In this document: positions 25,672-34,655 of the stretch, piece by piece | How the letters are laid out: each line of letters starts with the position of its first letter | How positions within the stretch are numbered: the stretch's first letter is position 1 | Assembly (NCBI RefSeq): GCF_900589395.1 | Contig: NZ_UUIS01000079.1 | Span: 19,305 to 83,304 of the forward strand | DNA length: 64,000 nucleotides | Reading direction: 5' to 3' | Source of the DNA: Pseudomonas viridiflava | GTDB taxonomy: Bacteria; Pseudomonadota; Gammaproteobacteria; Pseudomonadales; Pseudomonadaceae | Made by a program: the position numbers and the translations under genes | The notes under the pieces: generated by a model | What the model saw: only the letters and a program-made list of their open reading frames with translations | Told to the model about the DNA's origin: nothing | Database searches by the model: none

Positions 25672-25716
25672 GGGCTTCGCGGCTGAAGCGGTTCGCCGCC
25701 CGGCCGCGAATGCAGC
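25672..25716. repeat. Single REP-type element
   Basis: GGCTTCGCGGCTGAAGCGGTTCGCC, the same core as the REP pair at 661-747, between convergent genes. Confidence 0.5.
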
Positions 25717-25719
25717 GAC

Positions 25720-27114
25720 TCAATTGAGAACCGGTGCACCGGCTTTGCCGGCGGCCTTGCGGCGACGGGCAATCAGCAGGCCGGCGGCAACCACACCCAG
25801 GCTCAGCAGCGCGGTAGCGACGATTTCCATGCGGTGCTTTTCCATGAACAGCATGGTGGTCAGCACGCCGACGATGAAGATGATCACCGCCCAGGTCAGG
25901 TACGGGAACAGCCACATGCGGAAGGTCAGCGGGTTGCCGCTGGCCACCAGTTGGCGACGCATGCGCAGCTGCGAAACGGCAATCACCAGGTACACCAACA
26001 GGGCAATGGCACCGGAGCTGGCCAGCAGGAACTCGAACACCGCCTCAGGGGCAATGTAGTTGGCGATCACGGTCAGAAAGGCCGCAGCGGTCGACAGCAT
26101 GACTGCCCAGTAAGGCGTGCCGGCCTGGGTGGTACGCTTGGCCACGCCCGGCGCGTCGCCACGCTTGCCCAGCGAATAAAGCATGCGCGAGGCGGTGTAC
26201 AGCGCCGAGTTCAGGCAACTGGTCACGGCGATCAGCACGATGACATCGACGATCATCTTGGCATTCGGGATGCCCATGCGCTCCAGCACGGTCTGGTAGG
26301 AACCCACGGCCGCCAGGGTCGGGTCGTTCCATGGCACCAGCGCCACGACGATGAAGATCGACACCAGGTAGAACAGGCAGATGCGCCAGATCACCGAGTT
26401 GGTGGCCTTGGTGATCTGCTTGGCCGGGTCTTTGGATTCGGCCGCCGCAATGGTGACGATCTCGGTGCCCATGAACGAAAACATGGTGGTCAGGATGGCC
26501 GCCAGTACAGCCCCCACGCCGTTGGGCATGAAGCCGCCGTTGGCGAACAGCTGGCTGACGCCGCTGACCTGGCTGGTCGGCAGCAGGCCGAAAATCGCCG
26601 CCAGGCCCAGGCCGACGAAGGCGACGATGGACAAGACCTTGATCAGCGCAAACCAGAACTCGAACTCGCCGTAGTTCTTGACGCTGAACAGGTTGGTGGC
26701 GGTCAGCAGCAGCGTAATGACCAGCGAGTACACCCAGAACGACACGTTCGGCCACCAGGCATGCAGGATCGCGGCGGCGGCGTTGGCCTCCAGCGGAATC
26801 ACCAGCACCCAGAACCACCAGTACAGCCAGCCAATGGTGAAGCCGGCCCAGTGCCCGATGGCACGGTCGGCGTAGGTCGAGAACGAACCGGTGTCAGGCG
26901 AGGCCACGGCCATCTCGGCCAGCATGCGCATCACCAGCACCACCAAGGTCCCGGCGGCGGCATAGGCCAGCAGCACAGCGGGACCGGCAGCGGCGATGGC
27001 ATGGCCGGAGCCGACGAACAGACCGGCACCGATCACGCCGGCAATCGACAGCATGGTGATGTGCCGGGGTTTGAGCCCCTGATCGAGCGTTGAGAAATTT
27101 TCGGAATGGCTCAT
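25720..27114 (-). CDS. gabP: GABA permease GabP
   Basis: 464 residues, 12 membrane helices, APC superfamily. Agreement with E. coli GabP is long and nearly continuous from memory: GLKPRHITMLSIAGVIGAGLF, MRMLAEMAVASPDTGSFSTYA, GWLYWWFWVLVIPLEANAAA, VKNYGEFEFWFALIKV, FSFMGTEIVTIAAAES, LNSALYTASRMLYSL and SSGAIALLVYLVIAVSQLRMR. It imports 4-aminobutyrate with protons. ATG start with AAAGGTG upstream. Divergent from the amino acid ABC operon. Confidence 0.93.
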   Translation of the reverse strand: MSHSENFSTLDQGLKPRHITMLSIAGVIGAGLFVGSGHAIAAAGPAVLLAYAAAGTLVVLVMRMLAEMAVASPDTGSFSTYADRAIGHWAGFTIGWLYWWFWVLVIPLEANAAAAILHAWWPNVSFWVYSLVITLLLTATNLFSVKNYGEFEFWFALIKVLSIVAFVGLGLAAIFGLLPTSQVSGVSQLFANGGFMPNGVGAVLAAILTTMFSFMGTEIVTIAAAESKDPAKQITKATNSVIWRICLFYLVSIFIVVALVPWNDPTLAAVGSYQTVLERMGIPNAKMIVDVIVLIAVTSCLNSALYTASRMLYSLGKRGDAPGVAKRTTQAGTPYWAVMLSTAAAFLTVIANYIAPEAVFEFLLASSGAIALLVYLVIAVSQLRMRRQLVASGNPLTFRMWLFPYLTWAVIIFIVGVLTTMLFMEKHRMEIVATALLSLGVVAAGLLIARRRKAAGKAGAPVLN

Positions 27115-27625
27115 TTAAAGCACCTTTGCGAGACGAGCTGTACCCACTGCCGTGCATCGTAAAAAGTATGCAACGGCTATGTTCTTTATTATTTACGCAA
27201 GATCCGCGCCAGAAATGCTCTAAATACGACGTCGCTCAGAGAACATCAGCCATGCACGCAGGTTTGGAACGATCAGGTGGTGAGAATCTTTTACGGGGCG
27301 TGCAGGATTTGTTACCGATCACCCCAGGATTTTTCGCCAAAGACGCACCATAAAGAAACACTTGGCAACAAACGCCCCACCAAAGAGCGCGCTGAAACGT
27401 TACTGCTGCCAAAAGGCGCTTCCCTGTGCCGGTCAAAACTGGCAACATCGCGCCTTTTTCGTGCACGGCGCGCCTCTGCAGCGCCGCTCCGGTTTTGGCT
27501 GTCGCGACACCTTCCTGCATCAATGCGACACGCCGTCGCAGCGGGCACATTTGGCGCTATGCTTGGCCTCGCCAGGAAGGCCGCCAACAATAAGCAGGAG
27601 CGCACAAAATCTATGAGGACCGCAC
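27115..27625. other. Divergent promoter region gabP / amino acid ABC operon
   Basis: A 511-bp gap. The side near gabP (27170-27230) is AT-rich (TTCTTTATTATTTACG). The middle holds only frames without family features. GAGGACC before 27626 is the ribosome site of the ABC ATPase gene. No gene or strong terminator is seen. Confidence 0.45.
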
Positions 27626-28399
27626 ATGGCTGAGGCCACGCCCGCCCTGGAAATCCGCAACCTGCACAAGCGCTACGGCAAGCTTGATGTACTCAAAGGC
27701 ATTTCCCTGACCGCCCGTGACGGCGATGTGATTTCGATCCTCGGCTCGTCCGGCTCCGGCAAATCCACCCTGCTGCGCTGTATCAACCTGCTGGAGAACC
27801 CCCATCAGGGCCAGATTCTGGTGGCCGGTGAAGAAATGCGCCTGAAGGCCGCCAAGAACGGCGAGCTGGTGGCGGCTGACAACAAGCAGATCAATCGCCT
27901 GCGCAGCGAGATCGGCTTTGTGTTCCAGAATTTCAACCTCTGGCCACACATGAGCGTGCTCGACAACATCATCGAAGCGCCGCGCCGGGTGCTCGGCCAG
28001 AGCAAGGCCGAGGCCACCGAGGTGGCCGAAGCGCTGCTGGCCAAGGTCGGCATCGCCGACAAGCGCCATGTCTACCCGACCCAGCTGTCCGGCGGCCAGC
28101 AACAGCGTGCGGCTATTGCCCGCACACTGGCCATGCAGCCCAAGGTCATCCTGTTCGACGAACCGACCTCGGCCCTGGACCCGGAAATGGTCCAGGAAGT
28201 GCTCAGCGTCATCCGTGGCCTGGCCGAAGAAGGCCGCACCATGCTGCTGGTGACCCATGAAATGAATTTCGCCCGCCAGGTCTCCAGTGAAGTAGTCTTC
28301 CTGCACCAGGGGCAGGTCGAAGAACAGGGCACGCCACAGCAAGTCTTCGAGGCCCCTCGGTCGGTAAGGTGTCAACAATTCATGTCGAGCAACCGCTAA
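27626..28399 (+). CDS. Polar amino acid ABC transporter ATPase (HisP/AotP-like)
   Basis: 257 residues. Walker A GSSGSGKST at 40-48, signature LSGGQQQR at about 154-161, Walker B VILFDEPTSALDP near 173-183 and switch histidine in LLVTHEMNF. The insert MRLKAAKNGELVAADNKQINRLRSEIG is typical of HisP/AotP/OccP ATPases for histidine, arginine, ornithine or octopine. First gene of a four-gene operon: ATPase, binding protein, two permeases. 13 bp separate it from the binding protein. Confidence 0.92.
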   Translation: MAEATPALEIRNLHKRYGKLDVLKGISLTARDGDVISILGSSGSGKSTLLRCINLLENPHQGQILVAGEEMRLKAAKNGELVAADNKQINRLRSEIGFVFQNFNLWPHMSVLDNIIEAPRRVLGQSKAEATEVAEALLAKVGIADKRHVYPTQLSGGQQQRAAIARTLAMQPKVILFDEPTSALDPEMVQEVLSVIRGLAEEGRTMLLVTHEMNFARQVSSEVVFLHQGQVEEQGTPQQVFEAPRSVRCQQFMSSNR

Positions 28400-28412
28400 C
28401 GGAGCAACACCC

Positions 28413-29177
28413 ATGCAGACGTACAAGAAGTTACTGCTGGCCGCCGCTGCCACTTTGGCAATCACCGGCAATGCGTTCGCTGAAAACCTGAAATTCGGAA
28501 TCGAGGCGGCCTATCCGCCGTTCAACAACAAGGACGCCAGCGGCCAGGTCGTGGGCTTCGACTATGAAATCGCAATGGCCTTGTGCGCCAAGCTCAAGGC
28601 CGAGTGCCAGGCCGTGACATCTGACTGGGACGGCATCATCCCGGCGCTCAACTCCAAGAAGTTCGACTTCCTGGTGTCGTCGCTGTCGATCACCGAAGAG
28701 CGCAAGCAGGCCGTCGACTTCACCAACCCGTACTACTCCAACAAGCTGCAGTTCATCGCGCCGAAAAAGACCGAGTTCAAGGCCGGCACCGTTGATGAAG
28801 TGAAAGCCTCGACCAAGGGCAAGACCGTCGGCGCCCAGCGCGCGACCATTGCCAGCACCTGGATGGAAGACACGTTGGGCGACGACGTCACCGTCAGCCT
28901 CTACGACACCCAGGAAAACGCCTACCTCGACCTGTCCTCCGGCCGCACCGACGCGATCCTGGCCGACAAGTACGTCAGCTACGAGTGGCTCAAGAGCGAG
29001 GCGGGCAAGGACTTCGAGTTCAAGGGCAATCCGGTCGAAGAAAACGACAAGGTCGGCATCGCCGTGCGCAAGGGCGACCCGCTGCGCGAGAAGCTCAACG
29101 TAGCCCTGAAAGAAATCATCGCTGACGGCACCTACAAGAAGATCAACGACAAGTACTTCCCGTTCAGCATTCTCTGA
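28413..29177 (+). CDS. Periplasmic amino acid binding protein (SBP family 3)
   Basis: 254 residues with a signal peptide cut after GNAFA (residue 23). The mature part begins ENLKFGIEAAYPPFNNKDASGQVVGFDYEIA and includes CQAVTSDWDGIIPALNSKKFDFLVSSLSITEERKQ-like family signatures and AQRATIASTWMED. It is of the HisJ/AotJ lysine-arginine-ornithine type; the exact ligand is unknown. A strong hairpin follows the gene, as often seen where the binding protein is made in excess over the permeases. Confidence 0.9.
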   Translation: MQTYKKLLLAAAATLAITGNAFAENLKFGIEAAYPPFNNKDASGQVVGFDYEIAMALCAKLKAECQAVTSDWDGIIPALNSKKFDFLVSSLSITEERKQAVDFTNPYYSNKLQFIAPKKTEFKAGTVDEVKASTKGKTVGAQRATIASTWMEDTLGDDVTVSLYDTQENAYLDLSSGRTDAILADKYVSYEWLKSEAGKDFEFKGNPVEENDKVGIAVRKGDPLREKLNVALKEIIADGTYKKINDKYFPFSIL

Positions 29178-29190
29178 TCCGTTTCCGGGT

Positions 29191-29220
29191 GAGCACTGCG
29201 CCGTTGTCGGCGCAGTGCTC
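29191..29220 (+). terminator. 12-bp perfect hairpin between binding protein and permeases
   Basis: GAGCACTGCGCC (29191-29202) and GGCGCAGTGCTC (29209-29220) with loop GTTGTC. No long T tract follows, so partial termination and 3'-end protection of the binding-protein mRNA are likely, leaving read-through to the permeases. Confidence 0.7.
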
Positions 29221-29249
29221 GTTTACGGGAACCTGAAAAAGCCTGCCCC

Positions 29250-29945
29250 ATGAACTTCGAACTCCACGGATTCGGCCCGGCCCTTGCGGCGGGTGCGCTG
29301 ATGACCGTCCAGTTGGCCGTGTGCGCCCTGAGCCTTGGCCTGGTGCTGGGCCTGCTCGGCGCCTTGGCCAAGACTTCGTCCAACCGCCTCCTGCAATGGC
29401 TGGGCGGCACCTATTCGACCCTGGTGCGCGGCATCCCCGAGCTGCTCTGGGTGCTGCTGATCTACTTCGGCACCATCAACGCCATGCACGCCCTCGGCCA
29501 GTGGCTGGGCATGCCGGAGCTGGAACTGAGCGCTTTTGCCGCCGGCGTCATCGCCCTGGGCCTGTGCTTTGGCGCGTATGCCACCGAAGTGTTCCGGGGC
29601 GCCATCCTCGCCGTGCCCAAGGGCCACCGGGAAGCGGGCCTGGCGCTGGGCCTGTCGCGCCCGCGCATCTTCGTGCGCGTGGTCATGCCGCAGATGTGGC
29701 GCATCGCGCTGCCGGGGCTGGGCAACCTGTTCATGGTCATGATGAAAGACACCGCCCTGGTGTCGGTGATCGGCCTGGAAGAAATCATGCGCCATGCGCA
29801 GATCGCCGTGACTGTCACCAAAGAGCCGTTCACCTTCTACGTGGTGGCCGCCTTCATGTACCTGGGCCTGACCATCATCGCCATGACCGGTATTCACTTG
29901 CTGGAAAAGCGCGCCGCTCGCGGCTTCACGAGGAGCGCCCAATGA
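29250..29945 (+). CDS. Amino acid ABC transporter permease (HisQ-like)
   Basis: 231 residues, about five membrane helices with a BPD_transp_1 domain. STLVRGIPELLWVLLIYFG and the EAA loop HREAGLALGLSRPRIFVRVVMPQMWRIALPGLGN are typical. Partner of the next permease in a heterodimeric inner-membrane channel. Its TGA overlaps the next ATG. Confidence 0.9.
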   Translation: MNFELHGFGPALAAGALMTVQLAVCALSLGLVLGLLGALAKTSSNRLLQWLGGTYSTLVRGIPELLWVLLIYFGTINAMHALGQWLGMPELELSAFAAGVIALGLCFGAYATEVFRGAILAVPKGHREAGLALGLSRPRIFVRVVMPQMWRIALPGLGNLFMVMMKDTALVSVIGLEEIMRHAQIAVTVTKEPFTFYVVAAFMYLGLTIIAMTGIHLLEKRAARGFTRSAQ

Positions 29946-30631
29946 ACTGGGAAGTGATCATCAAGTGGCTGCCCCGCCTGGCCCAGGGCGCGACCCTGAC
30001 CCTGGAGCTGGTGGCCATCGCGGTCATCGCCGGGCTGATCCTGGCCATCCCGCTGGGCATTGCCCGTACCTCGAAACACCTGCCGGTGCGCGCCCTGCCC
30101 TACGCCTACATCTTCTTCTTTCGCGGCACGCCGCTGCTGGTGCAACTGTTCCTGGTCTACTACGGCATGGCGCAGTTCGAAGCCGTGCGCGAGAGCGTGT
30201 TGTGGCCCTACCTGCGCAACCCGTTCTGGTGCGCGGTCATCACCATGACCCTGCACACCGCCGCCTACATCGCCGAAATCCTGCGCGGCGCCATCCAGGC
30301 CGTGCCGCCGGGCGAAATCGAAGCCGCCCGCGCCCTGGGCATGTCCAAATACAAGGCGCTGTTCTACATCATCCTGCCGCGTGCCGCGCGCATCGGCCTG
30401 CCGGCCTACAGCAACGAAGTGATCCTGATGCTCAAGGCCAGCGCCCTGGCCAGCACCATCACGCTGCTGGAACTGACCGGCATGGCCCGCACCATCATTG
30501 CCCGCACCTACCTGCCGGTGGAGATCTTCTTCGCGGCCGGCATGTTCTACCTGGCGATGTCGTTTCTGCTGGTGCAGGGGTTCAAGCTGCTGGAGAAAGT
30601 GCTGCGGGTGGACATGACGCAGGGGCGCTGA
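29942..30631 (+). CDS. Amino acid ABC transporter permease (HisM-like)
   Basis: 229 residues from ATG 29942 (ATGA overlap). FFFRGTPLLVQLFLVYYG, then TMTLHTAAYIAEILRGAIQAVPPGEIEAARALGMS as the EAA loop. Forms the second half of the membrane channel of the importer. Last gene of the operon. Confidence 0.9.
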   Translation: MNWEVIIKWLPRLAQGATLTLELVAIAVIAGLILAIPLGIARTSKHLPVRALPYAYIFFFRGTPLLVQLFLVYYGMAQFEAVRESVLWPYLRNPFWCAVITMTLHTAAYIAEILRGAIQAVPPGEIEAARALGMSKYKALFYIILPRAARIGLPAYSNEVILMLKASALASTITLLELTGMARTIIARTYLPVEIFFAAGMFYLAMSFLLVQGFKLLEKVLRVDMTQGR

Positions 30632-30685
30632 CACAGCGCGGTCGCGGCCCCGTGCGGCCAGACCGCACGGCCTTGATCAACCGCA

Positions 30686-30773
30686 TCGCGACCGATGGTC
30701 GCTCCTGCACAATGGCGGCAAGGCCCGGAATACGGCCTGCATCAAGCCCCGCAGGAGCGACCAACGGTCGCGA
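30686..30773. repeat. Inverted REP pair downstream of the ABC operon
   Basis: TCGCGACCGATGGTCGCTCC at 30686 and GCAGGAGCGACCAACGGTCG at 30751 are inverted copies of the same motif, 42 bp apart. Confidence 0.65.
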
Positions 30774-30857
30774 AGGGCCGGCATGTACAATGCGCCTCCA
30801 TCGATCCAGCCACGGTATTTACAGCGCCTGCTTCACAACCCGGTCCAGTCCACCACC

Positions 30858-32078
30858 ATGCCCAACCCTTGCGACCTGCTCACCCGCTTCCACGCCCTCG
30901 ACCGCTTCCTGATCGAGCACCAGGCGCTGTGGCGGCCCAGGCCCTTCACTGAACGGCACCTGCCCTGGGAAGCGCTGCACCCCGAGTTGGCCCGCTGGCT
31001 GCGCAGCCGCACGCTGGAAGAGGCCGAAGCCGCCCACAACTACCCCGAGCACCTGCAAGCCCCCGCGCCGTTCCCACAGCTGGCCGCCGAGGCCGTCGCG
31101 CTGGCGCATGTCGATGAACTGCCCAGCCAGCCGCTGGCACCGGTCGAGCCGCGCCTGAGCGTCGACGTGCCGGGACGCAAATGGCAGCAGATCGAAGCCT
31201 TCGCCAGCCACTTGAACCTCACGCCGGCGCCCACCCACTGGCTCGACTGGTGCGCCGGCAAGGGCCATTTGGGCCGGCGCCTGACCCATGCTCACCAGCG
31301 CCTGACCTGCCTGGAATACGACCCGGCCCTGATCGAGGCCGGGCAGGCGCTGAGCGTGCGGCACAAGGTCCAGGCCGAGCACCTGCAACAGGACGTGATG
31401 GCCGAGGAAACGCGCCAGCGCCTGCACGCCGGGCACACTCCAGTGGCCCTGCACGCCTGCGGCGACCTGCACGTGCAACTGATGCAGCTGGCCAGCGACG
31501 CCGGCTGCCCGCAACTGGCAATCGCGCCGTGCTGCTACAACCGCACGCAACACGATCACTACCAGGCCTTGTCACCCCAGGGCCAGGCCTCGCCCCTGAG
31601 ACTGTCGCGCGACGACCTCGGCCTGCCGCTGAGCGAGACCGTCACCGCCTCGGCGCGGGTACGCCGCCAGCGCGACCAGTCGATGGCCCGGCGCCTGGGC
31701 TTCGACCTGCTGCAACGCCAGTTGCGCAGCCGCGACGACTATCTGCCGACGCCCTCGCTGCCGGTGGCCTGGCTGGCCAAGCCTTACGCCGAGTATTGCC
31801 AGGAACTGGCCGCCCTGAAAAACCTGCCCGCCCCCGGCCAGCAAGACTGGGCGGCATTGGAGGCCGCCGGCTGGCAACGCCTGGCCGAAGTGCGCAACCT
31901 GGAGCTGGTGCGCAACCTGTTCCGCCGCCCGCTGGAACTGTGGCTGGTCCTGGACCGTGCCTTGTACCTGCAGGCACGTGGCTATGAGGTACAGCTTGGG
32001 ACCTTTTGCCCGGCCAGCCTGACACCGCGCAACCTGCTGCTGATTGCCCGACAAACTGCCTGCGCAACCTGTGGATAA
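30858..32078 (+). CDS. Class I SAM-dependent methyltransferase (Methyltransf_32-like)
   Basis: About 406 residues from ATG 30858. The SAM-binding motif is WCAGKGHLGRRL near residue 130, then LTCLEYDPALIEAGQAL, and HACGDLHVQL and the pair of cysteines in IAPCCYNRTQHDHYQ, a pattern shared with METTL25-like methyltransferases. The N-terminal 110 residues are helical. The target is unknown. Start MPNPCDLLTRF preferred; upstream frame from 30783 overlaps the REP region. Confidence 0.8.
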   Translation: MPNPCDLLTRFHALDRFLIEHQALWRPRPFTERHLPWEALHPELARWLRSRTLEEAEAAHNYPEHLQAPAPFPQLAAEAVALAHVDELPSQPLAPVEPRLSVDVPGRKWQQIEAFASHLNLTPAPTHWLDWCAGKGHLGRRLTHAHQRLTCLEYDPALIEAGQALSVRHKVQAEHLQQDVMAEETRQRLHAGHTPVALHACGDLHVQLMQLASDAGCPQLAIAPCCYNRTQHDHYQALSPQGQASPLRLSRDDLGLPLSETVTASARVRRQRDQSMARRLGFDLLQRQLRSRDDYLPTPSLPVAWLAKPYAEYCQELAALKNLPAPGQQDWAALEAAGWQRLAEVRNLELVRNLFRRPLELWLVLDRALYLQARGYEVQLGTFCPASLTPRNLLLIARQTACATCG

Positions 32079-32337
32079 CTCTGTTGATTAAAATCAGGAA
32101 CCTGGGGAAAACACTGTCGAAAATGCCCTGCAAGCGTTGCGGAATAATCCTGCACATAAAGTCAAGCACCGCGTAATCCGCTGGCTGGCGAGCAGGCGCC
32201 TGTCCGAATTCTGGCCACCTGTCAGAATCCGCCCTGGCGCTCATGAACTTGTGAATAAGACTTTGAGTGTGCCAGCCCATCGAGGCCGGACAGCGGCCTT
32301 TTGCAGCCTGTACCAGGGGTGTTTCAGGGGACGGGTA

Positions 32338-33327
32338 TCAGAACTGATCAGCCTTCAGGCGCGCAGGTGATGCACCACGCTCATGCAGCTTGCTGAGGGT
32401 CAGTTTGTACACGCTGGACTTGATCTGGCTGCCCATCGGGGTCTCTTGCAGCAAAATCCGGCTTGAAGCAAAGACGCAACCGGTGTCGAGCATCTGGTAC
32501 TTGAGCAAATAATAACCAGCGTCCATCCGCGCAAAGGTGAATTGCCCACCTGCCGGGATGTAGGCATACCGAAAGGCATTGCGCCCCACGGCATCGGTGA
32601 CCTTGGCGTACACCGCCGACTTGCCGCCCACGTTGTCGATCACGATCTGCGACCAGCCGGTGTCCTTGCGCATCGGCAAGCCCTTGAGGTAACCGGCCTG
32701 TGCCGGCCATGGCGCACCCGTCGGGTCGAGCAGCGGCACTTCACACTCGGGCGCGGCGATGGTCGGCGTCAGCACCGCATTGGTCAGGTCGGCACGCGGC
32801 ACGCTCGGCGCAGCGACAGGCGCAACCACCGGCAACGCCTCGGTCGGCACATACGACTGCACCGCACGGCGCTCGTAGCCCATCCACGCACCGCCTGCGC
32901 AAAACAGCACGAACACCATGCCCCAACGCCACAAGCGCCGTGGCCGGGCCGGGCTGTGCATTGTGGCCGCCGCCGCGCCAGCTCCGCCCGCCGCTGCCCG
33001 AGGCCTGGCCCCTGTCGCCGCAGGCCGCCCCGGCTGAGCCGCTGCGGCATACATCGCCGCCCCCTGGCGGGAAGAGTTTTGCGCCGACAATCCCCTGGAA
33101 CGCCGCTCATCCTCGGCCAGTTGCGCGTCATACAAGATCCGCTTGGCAGGATTGCGCAGCACCTCATGGCAGGCATTGAGCTCGCACATCAAATCCGACG
33201 CATTCGGCGCCGGGTTGCGATCAGGATGCAGTTGCTGCGCCAGCTTGCGATACGCCCGCTTGATCTGCTCAGGCGTCGCATCGCGCGCGACGTTCAACTG
33301 CTCGTAGTGGGTCAGGGTCTTGTGCAT
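32338..33327 (-). CDS. DnaJ-domain membrane protein
   Basis: About 329 residues from ATG 33327. A J-domain occupies residues 1-70 with the HPD motif intact (LAQQLHPDRNPAPNA) and LNACHEVLRNPAKRILYDAQL. An Ala/Pro/Arg-rich linker, a membrane helix (WGMVFVLFCAGGAWMG) and a C-terminal periplasmic beta domain with cysteines follow (ECEVPLLDPTGAPWPA, AYIPAGGQFTFARMDAGYYLLKYQ). The J-domain could stimulate a cytoplasmic Hsp70. The role of the outer domain is unknown. The longer frame to 33537 covers repeat DNA and is rejected. Confidence 0.8.
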   Translation of the reverse strand: MHKTLTHYEQLNVARDATPEQIKRAYRKLAQQLHPDRNPAPNASDLMCELNACHEVLRNPAKRILYDAQLAEDERRSRGLSAQNSSRQGAAMYAAAAQPGRPAATGARPRAAAGGAGAAAATMHSPARPRRLWRWGMVFVLFCAGGAWMGYERRAVQSYVPTEALPVVAPVAAPSVPRADLTNAVLTPTIAAPECEVPLLDPTGAPWPAQAGYLKGLPMRKDTGWSQIVIDNVGGKSAVYAKVTDAVGRNAFRYAYIPAGGQFTFARMDAGYYLLKYQMLDTGCVFASSRILLQETPMGSQIKSSVYKLTLSKLHERGASPARLKADQF

Positions 33328-33690
33328 TGCGCCTGTGGTCCATGGCAACTTGCCAGCTCGCAACTGTATCGGCCTGAAACACCAGATCTTCAATAAAACC
33401 GGCTGATTAGTGCTGAATAGGATCCTAGGGGTGCGCCGTAAATGATTTTCAGGCCGATCTGCAAGCACCCGACACAGTGCTTGTGGAACGGGCTCTGACC
33501 CAGGCAATGATCCGGCGATGAGGCCAGCAGACTCCACATGGCACCAGAGCCGTCACCCACGCCCCGTAGGAATAATGCCGATCAGTCAAGCCGGTCTTCA
33601 TCAGATTTTGCGTCTGACACTGACGTGTGGGAGGCCGCCACTGTCTAGCAATGACGGGCTTACAAGCGCTGCCTGTCTGTCGGCTGTCCT

Positions 33691-33812
33691 GGCCTCATCG
33701 TCGGATCGCCGCCCGGGGCAGAGCCCCCTCCCACAGATGATGTGGCCTTGGATCGTGTGCCTGGCACCGGACTGTGGGAGGCAGCTCTGCTGGCGAATGC
33801 GGCCAGTCAAAT
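33691..33812. repeat. Solitary copy of the 132-bp repeat unit
   Basis: The order GGCCTCATCG, CCCTCCCACAG, GTGCCTGGCACCGGACTGTG, GGAGGCAGCTCTGCTGGCGA matches one unit of arrays A and B. Confidence 0.7.
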
Positions 33813-33918
33813 CGGCACATCGGCTTCGTCTGTGCCATCGTATTCGCGAGCAGATCGGGGCGCCAATCACCCCACCGCCCATCGAAAATTTTTCTTCAAC
33901 CGAATCAGCAAGCTAGGC

Positions 33919-33946
33919 TTTACAAGCGCGCCAGAGTCTATATAAT
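33919..33946 (+). promoter_or_regulatory. Sigma-70 promoter of tRNA-Thr
   Basis: -35 TTTACA (33919-33924), 16-bp spacer, perfect -10 TATAAT (33941-33946), then a C-rich discriminator 11 bp before the tRNA. Confidence 0.8.
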
Positions 33947-33957
33947 CGCCCCCCATT

Positions 33958-34033
<76 letters not shown>

Positions 34034-34045
34034 TACGAAACACCC

Positions 34046-34077
34046 GAAAAGGCTCACCGAAAGGTGGGCCTTTTTTG
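34046..34077 (+). terminator. Terminator of tRNA-Thr
   Basis: GGCTCACC-GAAA-GGTGGGCC stem with an A run before and a T run after. Confidence 0.88.
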
Positions 34078-34239
34078 TTTTCCTGTTTGCGCCTCGTGGC
34101 GGCGGGGATCGATCGGGCTAGGGAGATGGGTGGGATTTAAGGAGACAAGCATACCTAAGCAGAGAATCCACTGGACGCCTGGAGAAGCTGCGGCCGAAGG
34201 GTTTCGATGCCAGACCCACTTAAAAACAGATCGCCTGAT

Positions 34240-34527
34240 TCACGCTGCTTTTCCCACTCGCACTTCAACGTGGAGACCCGCCTGAGCCATCATGTTGATC
34301 AAGCGATCAACACTGAACAGATCGATTTTGCCGCGTTGCAGTTCAGAAATGCGGGGCTGCATCACATCAAGAATTTTTGCAGCTTCAGCCTGTGACATCC
34401 CATTGGACTCAATGAAATCGCGAATAGCCATCATCAAGCCGGATCGTATGCGCATGTTCTCAGCTTCTGCAGAGGCCTTTTCCAAAGCGTCCCAAACGCT
34501 CGTAAATTCTGGGTCAGAGTGATTCAT
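34240..34527 (-). CDS. XRE-family antitoxin (HigA-like, HTH_37 type)
   Basis: 95 residues from ATG 34527, with AAAGGAG upstream. The helix-turn-helix is MSQAEAAKILDVMQPRISELQRGK (about 45-68), followed by FSVDRLINMMAQAGLHVEVRVG, typical of antitoxins that pair with RelE/HigB (Gp49-like) toxins. The partner gene should overlap upstream, but only its last codons remain (see 34527-34601). The protein may now act as an orphan DNA-binding regulator. Confidence 0.85.
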   Translation of the reverse strand: MNHSDPEFTSVWDALEKASAEAENMRIRSGLMMAIRDFIESNGMSQAEAAKILDVMQPRISELQRGKIDLFSVDRLINMMAQAGLHVEVRVGKAA

Positions 34528-34601
34528 CAATTGATCTCCTTTGTCTGATTCTTCAGACGGCGGACTGCGAGATCGAGATCTGCTTTTGTCGGCACTTGCC
34601 G
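34527..34601 (-). pseudogene. C-terminal relic of a RelE/HigB-like toxin
   Basis: Upstream of and overlapping the antitoxin ATG (TGATG), one frame reads RQVPTKADLDLAVRRLKNQ and then TKEIN before the stop. PKADLDLA-x-RR is the usual C-terminus of Gp49-like HigB toxins (...KTPKADLDLA...). An in-frame TGA at 34602-34604 and the lack of any upstream toxin sequence show that the rest is gone. Confidence 0.65.
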
Positions 34602-34655
34602 TCACTGTTCCGTATCTTTACCTTAGTCCGTAATGCCTATGGAAAGGGGTAAGAG

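Larger units (their letters stand above)
33328..33957. other. Repeat-bearing intergenic region before tRNA-Thr
   Basis: A 630-bp gap without supported genes. It carries one nearly complete 132-bp-type unit at 33691-33812 (GGCCTCATCGTCGG, CCCCTCCCACAG, GACTGTGGGAGGCAGCTCTG) and fragments near 33515 (GATGAGGCCAGCAG) and 33626 (GTGTGGGAGGCC). Confidence 0.6.

Noticed and set aside
27277..27633. 118-codon plus-strand frame before the ABC ATPase
   Set aside because: Overlaps the ATPase start and ribosome site and has no recognisable features; treated as promoter DNA.
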